From Brevundimonas sp. (GTDB lineage Bacteria > Pseudomonadota > Alphaproteobacteria > Caulobacterales > Caulobacteraceae): a stretch of DNA of 47,261 nt. The notes beneath the pieces are model-generated. The model had not been told where the DNA came from and did not search any database. It was given only the letters and a program-made list of their open reading frames with translations. Every line of letters starts with the position of its first letter. Position 1 is the stretch's first letter. The translations under genes and the position numbers were made by a program. Below are positions 8,832 to 17,503 of the stretch, one piece after another. The stretch lies in contig NZ_SDZL01000018.1 in assembly GCF_004210735.1 (NCBI RefSeq), forward strand, positions 1-47,261, given 5' to 3'.

Positions 8832-9164
8832 TTACAGGTCACCGTCATTCGAAACGCCCCTGCGAGATTTCGCCAGGGCCGCGCTGTCGCGTTTCAGGGG
8901 TTTGGACACAGGGCAGACCTCCTGAACATAGCCGTTCAGGGTGTTGGCCAGGTGATCGGGCGCCAGCGCGTAATGGACGTACTGCCCCTTCTTCTCGCTG
9001 GTCACCAGGCCGGCGACCTCCAGCACCGACAGGTGCTGCGATACGGCGGGCTTGGAGATTTCGAACTTGGCCGCGATCTCGCCGGCCGTCAGATCGGCAT
9101 GGGCCAGATAGGCCAGGATTTTCCGCCGGACGGGACTGGAGAGAGCTTCGAACACGCGCTGCAT
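8832..9164 (-). CDS. ArsR-family winged-helix repressor
   Basis: This 110-residue protein is a classic ArsR/SmtB-fold regulator. Residues 1-20 are F-E-A-L-S-S-P-V-R-R-like, a helix-turn-helix spans about 25-55 (with S-K-P-A-V-S-Q-H-L), and a beta-wing follows with G-Q-Y-V-H-Y. It has only one cysteine (C84) and lacks the E-L-C-V-C metal-site motif, so it is more likely a non-metal repressor of the SdpR kind. I used the ATG at 9164; an in-frame ATG at 9206 is possible, and neither has a good ribosome binding site. A much longer open frame runs through this gene but is only an antisense extension. It is divergent from the desaturase gene and probably controls it. Confidence 0.88.
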   Translation of the reverse strand: MQRVFEALSSPVRRKILAYLAHADLTAGEIAAKFEISKPAVSQHLSVLEVAGLVTSEKKGQYVHYALAPDHLANTLNGYVQEVCPVSKPLKRDSAALAKSRRGVSNDGDL

Positions 9165-9254
9165 GGCAGGGTATTTAAGCGATTTGCTAACGACTTGCCA
9201 GCCCATCAATTCGGTGGTTAAGTCATTACCTAAATACCTGTTTGAGATGGCCCG
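9165..9254. promoter_or_regulatory. Symmetric divergent control region (arsR-type / desaturase)
   Basis: This 90-bp AT-rich gap contains an inverted repeat, GGTATTTA (9170-9177) and TAAATACC (9231-9238), one copy close to each gene start. Each copy includes a TAAATA that could serve as a -10 element for the adjacent gene. On the minus strand this would give an almost leaderless ArsR mRNA. The arrangement suits binding of the ArsR dimer to both promoters. The promoter assignment is inference; the symmetry is visible in the sequence. Confidence 0.4.
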
Positions 9255-10166
9255 ATGCACGACCACGATCCCTGCGCGGTGAACAGTCTGATCGAGACGC
9301 CCGGTTGCGACCCGTCGGCGCACCGGGTGGTGTGGGACCCGGCCCACTCGCTGTGGAACGGCGGCATGCTGTTCGTCGCACTGGCGTTCGGAGGGATGAC
9401 CGTCAGCCTGGGCGCCATGGCGATTTTCGTCCTGATGACGGGCGCGACGCTGCTGCTGGGCCATTCGGTCGGGTTTCACCGGCGGCTGATCCACGGCAGT
9501 TTTGACTGCCCCCTGTGGCTGGAGCGGACGCTGGCGTGGGTCGGTACGATTGTGGGCATGAGCGGGCCGTTCTGGATGATCCGCACCCACGACCTGCGGG
9601 ACTGGGCCCAGCGCCAACCGGAATGCCACGACTATCTGGCGCATCGGCGTCCGATGGCGATCGACGCCCTCTGGCAGATGCATTGTCGGCTGGAGTTGGA
9701 TCACCCGCCGGCGTTCGATATGGGCCGTATCGGGCGCGACCCCTTCTATCGGTTTCTGGAGCGCACATGGATGGTGCAGCAGATCCCGGTAGCGGCGGCG
9801 CTGTGGTGGCTGGGCGGCTGGGGCTTCGTGGTCTGGGGCGTCTGCGCCCGCGTGTCGATCAGCGTGGTCGGTCACTGGTTCGTCGGCCATCTGGCTCATC
9901 GGCGCGGCCCGCAGACCTGGCTGGTGCGCGAGGCGGGCGTGCAAGCGCACGATGTGCCATGGGCCGCCATCCCGACCATGGGCGAGGCCTGGCACAACAA
10001 CCACCACGCCTATCCCGGCTCGGCCCGCATCGGCCTCTATCGGGGCCAGAGCGACTGGGGCTTCCGGTTCATACAGGCGCTGGAACGGCTGGGCTTGGCG
10101 TGGGACGTGCGAACACCTGAGGCGATGGATGAACGCCGCACAGCGCTGCTGGAGGCCCGCAGATGA
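9255..10166 (+). CDS. Membrane fatty-acid (acyl-CoA-type) desaturase
   Basis: This 303-residue integral membrane di-iron enzyme of the fatty-acid desaturase family would insert a double bond into acyl chains. First histidine box: H70-x4-H75 in H-S-V-G-F-H. Last box: H247-N-N-H-H251. The middle region, where stearoyl-CoA-type desaturases usually show H-x-x-H-H, reads H112-D-L-R-D-W, so two iron ligands are not obvious. Hydrophobic segments lie at about 35-70, 90-110 and 175-205. It is divergent from an ArsR-type repressor and overlaps the downstream membrane protein gene by ATGA. The family call is firm; activity and position specificity are uncertain. Confidence 0.88.
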   Translation: MHDHDPCAVNSLIETPGCDPSAHRVVWDPAHSLWNGGMLFVALAFGGMTVSLGAMAIFVLMTGATLLLGHSVGFHRRLIHGSFDCPLWLERTLAWVGTIVGMSGPFWMIRTHDLRDWAQRQPECHDYLAHRRPMAIDALWQMHCRLELDHPPAFDMGRIGRDPFYRFLERTWMVQQIPVAAALWWLGGWGFVVWGVCARVSISVVGHWFVGHLAHRRGPQTWLVREAGVQAHDVPWAAIPTMGEAWHNNHHAYPGSARIGLYRGQSDWGFRFIQALERLGLAWDVRTPEAMDERRTALLEARR

Positions 10167-10606
10167 TCCGGTCATGGCTCTACATAGCCATGAGCTTTCC
10201 GCTGGCCGCCATCGCGGCTGGAAGCGTGGTGGGCGTGGAAATGGCTGCATACAGCTTCTTGGACGCCATCACCCAAGGGACGCCTATCCAGGCCACACTC
10301 GATTTCAGTGTGCTGGCAGGTGTGATCGCGACCTTGGTGTTTCTGATAGGACTCGTCTTTCCGGGCGGGCTGGTGTGGTTCTGGCTCCACTCAATCCGGC
10401 AGACATCCTATCCCGCCGCAGCGTTCGCCGGCGCGGCGGGGGCGGCGGTCGCAGGAATAATTCTGACCGCTTCCCCAACCGGGCCTTACACCTTGTTGAT
10501 CGTCACGGTGCTGGCCGTTCCGGGCGCTGTCGCGGGGCTGACCATACGTTGGGTCGCCTATCGGCCGATTACGCCGCCTCGACGCCCGCCTGCTCCGCCT
10601 TCCTGA
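10163..10606 (+). CDS. Unknown four-helix membrane protein
   Basis: This 147-residue protein with about four hydrophobic segments (roughly 5-30, 48-75, 82-103 and 108-128) and a proline-rich C-terminus is not recognised as a known family. Its ATG overlaps the desaturase stop (ATGA), so it is co-translated with it and may be a partner or merely a passenger. Its last 38 bases overlap the 3' end of rlmN on the other strand. Base composition is noticeably less GC-rich than the neighbours. Confidence 0.65.
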   Translation: MIRSWLYIAMSFPLAAIAAGSVVGVEMAAYSFLDAITQGTPIQATLDFSVLAGVIATLVFLIGLVFPGGLVWFWLHSIRQTSYPAAAFAGAAGAAVAGIILTASPTGPYTLLIVTVLAVPGAVAGLTIRWVAYRPITPPRRPPAPPS

Positions 10607-11747
10607 GGGCGCTGGCGCGGATCTTTTCGCTTTCGGACTTCAGCTGGCCGCAGGCGGCCAGGATGTCGCGGCCGCGGGGGGTGCGGATGGGGCTGGCGTA
10701 GCCGGCCTTGTTCAGAATGGCGGCGAAGCGTTCGATCGTTTTCCAGTCCGAGCACTGATAGTCCGTGCCGGGCCAGGGGTTGAACGGGATCAGGTTCACC
10801 TTGGAGGGGATGCCCTCGATCAGCTGGACCAGGGCGCGGGCTTCCTCGGGGCTGTCGTTGACGCCTTTCAGCATGACGTATTCGAACGTCACGCGGCGCG
10901 CGTTCGACAGGCCGGGATAGGCCCGGATGCCGGCCATCAGCTGGTCCAGCGGATATTTCTTGTTCAGCGGCACCAGCACGTCGCGCAGGGCGTCGTTGGT
11001 GGCGTGCAGGCTGATCGCCAGCATGGCCGCCGTGCGGGTCCCCAGGGCGTCCAGTTGCGGCACGACGCCCGAGGTCGAGACCGTGATCCGGCGGCGCGAC
11101 AGGGCGATGCCCTCGTTGTCGCTGATGATGTCGATGGCGTTGGCGACGTGGTCCAGATTGTAGAGCGGCTCGCCCATGCCCATGAAGACGATGTTCGACA
11201 GGCGGCGGTCTTCCTTGGGCGACGGCCATTCGTCCAGGTCGTCGCGCGCCACCTGGACCTGGGCCACGATCTCGGCCGTGGTCAGGTTGCGGACCAGTTT
11301 CTGCGTGCCGGTGTGGCAGAAGGTGCAGTTCAGGGTGCAGCCGACCTGGGACGAGACGCACAGGGCGCCGGCCCGGCCCACGTCGGGAATATAGACGGCC
11401 TCGACCTCGATGCCCGGGGCGGTGCGGATCAGATATTTGCGCGTGCCGTCTTTCGACACCTGACGCTCGACGATCTCGGGGCGGGCCAGGGTGAAGGCCT
11501 CGGCCAGCTTCGCCCGCGTATCCTTGGCCACGTCGCTCATCAGGGCGAAGTCGGTGACGCCGTAGTGGTGGATCCAGCGCCACACCTGAGAGGCGCGCAT
11601 CTTGGCCTTTTCCGGCGGACAGATGTCCGCAGCGATCAGCGCCTGGCGCAGTTCTTCCCGCGTCAGACCGGACAGGTTGACGGGGGCCCCGGAAGCGGAG
11701 GCCGGGGCGGAAGCGGAAGCGCGCGAAAGGTCGAGCGTGATGCTCAA
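10569..11747 (-). CDS. rlmN: Dual-specificity 23S rRNA/tRNA methyltransferase RlmN
   Basis: This 392-residue radical-SAM enzyme methylates C2 of A2503 in 23S rRNA and A37 in certain tRNAs. The iron-sulfur cluster motif C-x3-C-x2-C is at C137, C141 and C144, in the [13 protein letters not shown] context typical of RlmN. The C-terminal cysteine that carries the transferred methyl is C366 (A-A-C-G-Q-L). The first 25 residues are Ser/Ala-rich and may be an extension. It stands alone between the desaturase pair (convergent) and mntP with its riboswitch (divergent). Confidence 0.95.
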   Translation of the reverse strand: MSITLDLSRASASAPASASGAPVNLSGLTREELRQALIAADICPPEKAKMRASQVWRWIHHYGVTDFALMSDVAKDTRAKLAEAFTLARPEIVERQVSKDGTRKYLIRTAPGIEVEAVYIPDVGRAGALCVSSQVGCTLNCTFCHTGTQKLVRNLTTAEIVAQVQVARDDLDEWPSPKEDRRLSNIVFMGMGEPLYNLDHVANAIDIISDNEGIALSRRRITVSTSGVVPQLDALGTRTAAMLAISLHATNDALRDVLVPLNKKYPLDQLMAGIRAYPGLSNARRVTFEYVMLKGVNDSPEEARALVQLIEGIPSKVNLIPFNPWPGTDYQCSDWKTIERFAAILNKAGYASPIRTPRGRDILAACGQLKSESEKIRASALRKAEQAGVEAA

Positions 11748-11874
11748 GGCTGGATATCCTGCGGCGGGGGTGAGCGGCGGCGTCTAGCACAGGTGGGGGC
11801 GATTGTCGCCTGCGGCCAGTTTCACCCCCCATGCGCGGGTTGAACGACTCGGCCCGGACGGCTAGAGGGGCGAC

Positions 11875-11982
11875 GTTGGGGAGTAGCTTCCGGCATATCC
11901 CAGCCGGGGTCGCGTCAACATACTTGCCCGTTTCGACGGACATGGCGCGACCAGCGGATGACCTCCGCCTAGCGAGACCAGC
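11875..11982 (+). promoter_or_regulatory. yybP-ykoY manganese riboswitch upstream of mntP
   Basis: The leader of mntP contains the conserved yybP-ykoY elements in the right order: GGGGAGTAGC at 11878-11887, CGTCAACATACT from 11913, and CGAGACC at 11973-11979. Pairing supports it. The closing stem pairs 11875-11879 with 11978-11982. One hairpin pairs 11890-11894 with 11903-11907. The second arm pairs 11909-11914 with 11946-11951 and is capped by a TTCG tetraloop (stem 11928-11931 with 11936-11939). Another hairpin pairs GCGGA with TCCGC near 11954-11968. In this class Mn2+ binding turns on exporter genes such as mntP. The leader between it and the start codon (to 12050) may hold the switching helix. 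Confidence 0.92.
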
Positions 11983-12050
11983 ATGCCACGGGGGCCGAGC
12001 CGGCCTGCGCCCGTCGCATGCTGTCGCGCGTCCGGCCGAGTGCGTTGTCC

Positions 12051-12623
12051 ATGACCCCGCTGTCCATCGCCATCCTGTCCGTCAGCATGTCGGCCGACGC
12101 CTTCGCCGCCGCCATCGGGCGCGGGGCCCAGCATCGCCCCACCCTGCCCCAGGCCCTGCGCGCAGGGCTGGTGTTCGGGGTCATCGAGGCGATCACCCCG
12201 CTGATCGGCTTCGCCCTGGGCGTGGCGGCCAGCGGCTTTGTCGAGGCCGTCGACCACTGGATCGCTTTCGGTCTGTTAGGCGCGGTCGGGGTCAAGATGA
12301 TCCGGGAGGCGCTGAAACGCGACGAGGCCGCGGAAGACGGCGGCCGTCCGGCGTCACGCGGTCTGCTGGCCCTGGTCGCGACTGCGGTGGGCACCAGTAT
12401 CGACGCCGGAGCGGTGGGCGTGGGGCTGGCGCTGCTGGACGCCAACATCTGGCTGATCGCGGCCTGCATCGGGGCCACCACCTTCGCCCTGGCGACGCTT
12501 GGCCTTCTGATCGGCAAGGCGGCCGGGACGCGGCTGGGCCGGATCGTGGAGCTGGTCGGCGGCGTCGCCCTGATCGCGCTGGGACTGAAGATCCTGCTGG
12601 AGCATCTGGGCGTGACCGCCTGA
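12051..12623 (+). CDS. mntP: Manganese efflux pump MntP
   Basis: This 190-residue inner-membrane protein with six hydrophobic helices matches the MntP (DUF204) family that exports Mn2+. The characteristic acidic motifs are present: M-S-A-D-A-F near the N-terminus and G-T-S-I-D-A in the second half, which form the ion path in this family. I chose the ATG at 12051, since family members start just before the first helix; an in-frame ATG at 12018 would add 11 residues. The yybP-ykoY riboswitch upstream supports both the function and Mn2+-dependent induction. Confidence 0.93.
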   Translation: MTPLSIAILSVSMSADAFAAAIGRGAQHRPTLPQALRAGLVFGVIEAITPLIGFALGVAASGFVEAVDHWIAFGLLGAVGVKMIREALKRDEAAEDGGRPASRGLLALVATAVGTSIDAGAVGVGLALLDANIWLIAACIGATTFALATLGLLIGKAAGTRLGRIVELVGGVALIALGLKILLEHLGVTA

Positions 12624-12630
12624 CCTGGGA

Positions 12631-12972
12631 TCAGGCGGCGTCGGCCTCCAGCCAGACAGCCATCTTCTCGGCGCCGACCATCGCCAGCACCGGCTCGCCC
12701 TCGTCGTCCAGAAAGGCGACGGCGTCGCGTTCGTCCGACAGGCAGACCTGACCGCAATAGGAGGCCATGTCGCCGCCCGACCGGACCAGGTCGCGCACGC
12801 GGGCGTTCAGCACCCGCTCGTGCGAGATGACGAAGTCCTCGAACACGGCGTCCAGGGGGACCAGCACGGCGCGCAGGCCTTCGCGCACGGTCAGGAAACA
12901 CGGGACCTGATCGTCCAGGACGCGCTGAACGATCGCCTTGGGATCGTCCTGCATACAGTTGGCTTCAAACAT
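12631..12972 (-). CDS. Unknown small soluble protein
   Basis: This is a 113-residue acidic protein with no signal peptide or membrane segment and no family I recognise. It has four cysteines (C6, C25, C73, C77), two of them in Y-C-G-Q-V-C, which might bind metal or form a disulfide. GAGAAG lies about 6 bases before the ATG. The leader holds a perfect 7-bp hairpin (12989-12995 with 13006-13012). It is convergent with mntP, with 7 bases between the two stops. The codon pattern suggests a real gene. Confidence 0.7.
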   Translation of the reverse strand: MFEANCMQDDPKAIVQRVLDDQVPCFLTVREGLRAVLVPLDAVFEDFVISHERVLNARVRDLVRSGGDMASYCGQVCLSDERDAVAFLDDEGEPVLAMVGAEKMAVWLEADAA

Positions 12973-13093
12973 GGCGGCTTCTCGGGGAGCGTCTCCGGGG
13001 GGGATGAGACGCCGCCACCTTAGCCATACGCCAGGCGCGGCCCACCCCGACGAGGGCTTGCCCGTCGCATACCCGTCGCACCGAAAGCCGTAG

Positions 13094-14392
<1,299 letters not shown>

Positions 14393-14464
14393 GGGTCAGG
14401 TCGTCCAAAAGAGCTCAGGGAGGCGCTCGGGCAGCGAGCCGCCGCGCGGCGAGCGATAGCGCCC

Positions 14465-15016
14465 TTACAAGCTTTCGATGGTCAGGTTTCCGTTCGTATA
14501 GACGCAGATGTCGGCGGCGATCTTCATCGCCTTGCGGGCGATCTGTTCGGCGTCCAGCTCGGTGTTCTCGTCGATCAGGGCGCGGGCGGCGGCCAGCGCA
14601 TAGTTGCCGCCCGAGCCGACGGCCGCGACGCCGTATTCCGGCTCCAGCACGTCGCCGACGCCGGTGACGGTCAGGATCGTGGCCTTGTCGGCCACCAGCA
14701 GCATGGCCTCCAGCCGACGCAGATAGCGGTCGGTGCGCCAGTCCTTGGCCAGGTCAACACAGGCGCGGGCCAGCTGATCCGGATACTGCTCCAGCTTGGC
14801 CTCAAGCCGTTCGATCAGGGTGAAGGCGTCGGCCGTGGCCCCGGCGAAGCCCGCCAGCACCTTGCCCCCCGCCAGCGTTCGCACCTTGCGCGCGGCGCCC
14901 TTGACGATGGTCGGCCCCATCGAGACCTGGCCGTCGCCGGCGATGACGGTGCGACCGTTCTTGCGCACCGCAAGGATGGTGGTGCCGTGCCAGTCGGGGA
15001 AATTGCTCTGTGTCAT
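14465..15016 (-). CDS. hslV: HslV, peptidase subunit of the HslUV protease
   Basis: This 183-residue N-terminal-nucleophile peptidase is related to proteasome beta subunits. I start it at the ATG at 15016, giving an 11-residue propeptide ending W-H-G. Removal exposes T12 of T-T-I-L-A-V as the catalytic residue. An upstream in-frame start would add 25 Arg/Ala-rich residues not expected in HslV. A CTTG (15052-15049, minus strand) and a CGCCAT-like block near 15031-15026 vaguely resemble a heat-shock sigma-32 promoter, but the spacing would leave almost no leader. It is followed by hslU and divergent from the BLUF gene. Confidence 0.95.
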   Translation of the reverse strand: MTQSNFPDWHGTTILAVRKNGRTVIAGDGQVSMGPTIVKGAARKVRTLAGGKVLAGFAGATADAFTLIERLEAKLEQYPDQLARACVDLAKDWRTDRYLRRLEAMLLVADKATILTVTGVGDVLEPEYGVAAVGSGGNYALAAARALIDENTELDAEQIARKAMKIAADICVYTNGNLTIESL

Positions 15017-15135
15017 CCGTCCGACATGGCGCGAGTGGACGCGGGTCGCAAGTGAGCGCTGCGGGGCGGCGGCGTCCGGTCGCGGCGCCATTTTGTTAAC
15101 CCTGCCCCTCTAGGCAGGAAGACGCCCCCAGTAAC

Positions 15136-15155
15136 CGCCATTTCTGGCGTTTTTT
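15136..15155 (+). terminator. Hairpin plus T-tract just before the BLUF gene
   Basis: A short stem CGCCA/TGGCG (15136-15140 with 15145-15149), loop TTTC, is followed directly by six T (15150-15155). This is the form of an intrinsic terminator on the plus strand. It ends only 4 bases before the presumed GTG start of the BLUF gene and no plus-strand gene lies upstream. It could be an attenuator, could mask the start, or could be chance. Confidence 0.45.
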
Positions 15156-15159
15156 CAGA

Positions 15160-15579
15160 GTGATCGTATTGCCGCTGCACCGAGTGATCTACGTCAGCGA
15201 CGCCGTGGGCGCGGCCGGGTCCAATCTGCTCTCCTTCGTCGAAATCCTGGGGGTTTCGGATCGCAATAACCGCCGCGACCACCTGACCGGCGCGCTGCTG
15301 TGCCACGGCGGACGGTTCCTGCAGGTGATCGAGGGCGCACGCGGCGATCTGGACATGCTGATGAACCGGCTGCGCGCCGATCCGCGGCACCAGAACATCC
15401 GCATCCTGTCCGACGAGCCTGTCGCCAGCCGCCGTTTCGACGCCTGGGCCATGGCCCAGGCGGACGTCACGCCCGAAATCGTCGCCCTGATCCCCGACGC
15501 GACCCTGGGCGCGCTCAGCGCCAGTCGCGCCGCCACCCTGATGAACGCCATCGTCAGCCGCCTGCCCCAGCCGGCCTGA
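15160..15579 (+). CDS. BLUF-domain blue-light photoreceptor
   Basis: The 139-residue protein is a single BLUF domain, which binds FAD and responds to blue light. The key residues are in place: Y11 (V-I-Y-V-S), N36/N37 (D-R-N-N), Q55 (G-R-F-L-Q-V-I-E-G) and, after the conserved D-P-R-H, W96 and M98 in the C-terminal strand region. There is no attached output domain, so it must signal through a partner. The start is uncertain: GTG at 15160, TTG at 15169 or GTG at 15184, none with a ribosome binding site. It is divergent from hslV and followed after 42 bases by the E1-like gene. Confidence 0.9.
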   Translation: MIVLPLHRVIYVSDAVGAAGSNLLSFVEILGVSDRNNRRDHLTGALLCHGGRFLQVIEGARGDLDMLMNRLRADPRHQNIRILSDEPVASRRFDAWAMAQADVTPEIVALIPDATLGALSASRAATLMNAIVSRLPQPA

Positions 15580-15621
15580 CGCGCGGTTCCCCCGGCGCCC
15601 GGTCGGCGCTAGAGGTCGCAG

Positions 15622-16386
15622 GTGAGCTTTTCTCCGGATGAAGTCGAACGCTATGCGCGCCATCTGGTGCTGTCGGAGATCGGCGGCCCCGGACAGCAGG
15701 CGCTGAAGCGCGCGCGCGTCCTGATCGTCGGACTGGGCGGCGTCGGTGCGCCGGCGGCTCTGTATCTGGCGGCGGCGGGCGTGGGGACGCTGGGTCTGAT
15801 CGACGACGATACCGTCGCCCTGTCCAACCTGCAGCGCCAGATCCTGTTCGACGTCGCCGCCATCGACCGGCCCAAGGTCGAGGCCGGGGCCGAGCGGCTG
15901 GGCGCGCTGAACCCCCACGTCCATCTCCAGGCCTTCTCCGAGCGGCTGACAATGGACAACGCCGCACGCATCGTCGCGGACTTCGATCTGGTGCTGGACG
16001 GCACCGACGATTTCGAGACCCGCTTCGCCGTCAACGCCGCCTGCGTTGCGGCCAGCGTGCCGCTGGTGTCCGGCGCCCTGGGCCGCTGGAGCGGTCAGGT
16101 CGGGGTGTTCGAGGGGCGCCCCTGCTACCAGTGCCTGGTCCCAGAGGCCCCGCCCGACGCCGAGACCTGCGCCCGCGTCGGCGTCGTCGGCGCCCTGGCG
16201 GGCGTGGTCGGGTCGATGGCCGCGCTGGAGGCGATCAAGCGGATCACCGGCGCAGGCGAACCCCTCACCTGCCGCCTGCTGCTCTACGACGGTCTGGCCG
16301 GAAGCGCCCGCACCGTCCGCGTCGCCGCCGACCCGACCTGTCCGGTGTGCGCCAAACACGGCCTCAAGCAGCGCGAAGCGCGGTAG
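15622..16386 (+). CDS. MoeB/ThiF-type E1-like adenylyltransferase
   Basis: This 254-residue protein belongs to the E1-like family that adenylates the C-terminus of small sulfur carriers (MoaD, ThiS) for molybdopterin or thiamine synthesis. It shows the nucleotide-binding G-L-G-G-V-G at 37-42, the D-D-D and N-L-Q-R-Q ATP-site motifs (61-73), and the zinc tetrad C168/C171 and C240/C243. C183 (E-T-C) is also conserved in MoeB. It lacks the C-terminal rhodanese domain of MOCS3-type proteins. The GTG start has AGAGG 6 bases upstream. The final nine or so residues and the stop codon are encoded by a palindromic repeat copy, so this tail is unlikely to be functional. Confidence 0.9.
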   Translation: MSFSPDEVERYARHLVLSEIGGPGQQALKRARVLIVGLGGVGAPAALYLAAAGVGTLGLIDDDTVALSNLQRQILFDVAAIDRPKVEAGAERLGALNPHVHLQAFSERLTMDNAARIVADFDLVLDGTDDFETRFAVNAACVAASVPLVSGALGRWSGQVGVFEGRPCYQCLVPEAPPDAETCARVGVVGALAGVVGSMAALEAIKRITGAGEPLTCRLLLYDGLAGSARTVRVAADPTCPVCAKHGLKQREAR

Positions 16387-16468
16387 GCCCTCTTGAACGG
16401 CCTCAAGTAGCCTGAAGGGCGGTAGGCCCCTCCAGAAAGCCTCAAGTAGCGCGAAGCGCGATAGGCCC
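16360..16468. repeat. Three tandem palindromic repeats, 39-bp period
   Basis: Three related 31-bp units begin at 16360, 16399 and 16438, an exact 39-bp spacing. Each has outer arms GGCCT...AGGCC (reduced in the third) and an inner hairpin with a GAA loop. The inner stems are GCGC/GCGC, GCCT/GGGC and GCGC/GCGC, so the middle copy keeps pairing through compensatory changes. A fourth copy of the same design is at 31146-31177. The first unit overlaps the end of the E1-like gene; the last ends just before the stop codon of the dehydrogenase. Confidence 0.85.
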
Positions 16469-16469
16469 C

Positions 16470-17450
16470 TTAAGACCCAATCACCCGATCCGGCGCGCGG
16501 TGGCCGTTTTGCCAGGTCATGATGTTCAGGATGACGCGGTCGCCCATGTCCTGACGCGACTCCAGCGTGGCCGAGCCCAGATGGGGCAGCAGGACCACGT
16601 TCGGCTGGTTCAACAGGCCCGGATGCACCGCCGGCTCGTGCTCGAACACGTCCAGTCCGACGCCGTACAGGCGGCGTTCACGCACCATCTCGGCCAGGGC
16701 CGCCTCGTCGATCAGGTCGCCCCGCGCGGTGTTCACCAGAATGGCGTGCGGCTGCAGCCGGGCCAGCCGTTCGGCCGACAGCAGGTGGTGTGTCTCCTTC
16801 GTCGCCGGGCAGTTCAGCGAGATGACATCCATCCGCGCCAGCATCTGGTCCAGGTCGTCCCACCAGGTCGCGCCCAGATCCTCGGCGATCAGGTCCGAGA
16901 CCGGCCTGCGATTGTGATAGTGGACCTGCATGCCGAACGCCCTGGCGCGGCGGGCCAGAGCCTGGCCGATGCGGCCCATACCGACGATTCCCAGCCGCTT
17001 GCCCCACAGTTTCCGCCCGGTCATCCAGGTCGGGGTCCAGCCCTCGAACTTGCCCTCGGCCACGACCTGAGCGCCCTCGACGATCCGGCGACTGACGGCC
17101 AGGATCAGGCTCATGGTCAGGTCGGCCGTATCCTCGGTCAGGACGCCGGGGGTGTTGGTCAGAACCAGACCCCGCTTCAGACCCGCCTCGACGTCGATAT
17201 GGTCCATGCCCGCGCCGAAATTGGCGATCATCTTCAACTGCTCGCCCGCCCCCGAGATCAGGTCGGCGTCGATGGCGTCCGTGATGGTCGGCACCAGGAC
17301 ATCCGCGCGCTGCAGGACGGCGGCCAGGGCGGCGCGGTCCATCGGCGTGTCCGTCAGGTTCAGCTCGGCGTCGAACAGCTCGCGCATCCGCGTCTCGACC
17401 GCGTCGGGCAGGCGCCTGGTTAATACGACCTTAAGCTTGCGGACGGACAT
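16470..17450 (-). CDS. D-2-hydroxyacid dehydrogenase (glyoxylate reductase-like)
   Basis: This 326-residue NAD(P)-dependent dehydrogenase is of the D-isomer-specific 2-hydroxyacid family. The cofactor fold has G-M-G-R-I-G in its centre. Catalytic Arg lies in N-T-A-R-G-D, Glu in F-E-H-E-P and His in P-H-L-G-S-A-T. Similarity is closest by eye to glyoxylate/hydroxypyruvate reductases, though exact substrate cannot be assigned. I chose the ATG at 17450; a GTG at 17468 would add six residues. It is divergent from the SH3-domain protein and its 3' end abuts the tandem repeats. Confidence 0.9.
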   Translation of the reverse strand: MSVRKLKVVLTRRLPDAVETRMRELFDAELNLTDTPMDRAALAAVLQRADVLVPTITDAIDADLISGAGEQLKMIANFGAGMDHIDVEAGLKRGLVLTNTPGVLTEDTADLTMSLILAVSRRIVEGAQVVAEGKFEGWTPTWMTGRKLWGKRLGIVGMGRIGQALARRARAFGMQVHYHNRRPVSDLIAEDLGATWWDDLDQMLARMDVISLNCPATKETHHLLSAERLARLQPHAILVNTARGDLIDEAALAEMVRERRLYGVGLDVFEHEPAVHPGLLNQPNVVLLPHLGSATLESRQDMGDRVILNIMTWQNGHRAPDRVIGS

Positions 17451-17503
17451 AGGGACCTGGGTTTCCACGGGCGGCTGCGCCCGCGCGGGACGGGTGTGTT
17501 CGC

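Noticed and set aside
8832..10250. A 472-residue reading of the ArsR-type regulator extending across the desaturase gene.
   Set aside because: Only the last 110 residues match a family; the rest is antisense of the desaturase.
15017..15060. Heat-shock sigma-32 promoter for hslV.
   Set aside because: A CTTG and a CGCCAT-like block are present, but the match is weak and the start site would coincide with the ATG; mentioned only in the hslV entry.
16360..16468. Tandem 39-bp repeats as a CRISPR array.
   Set aside because: Only three units with 8-bp gaps, no room for spacers, and no cas genes nearby.
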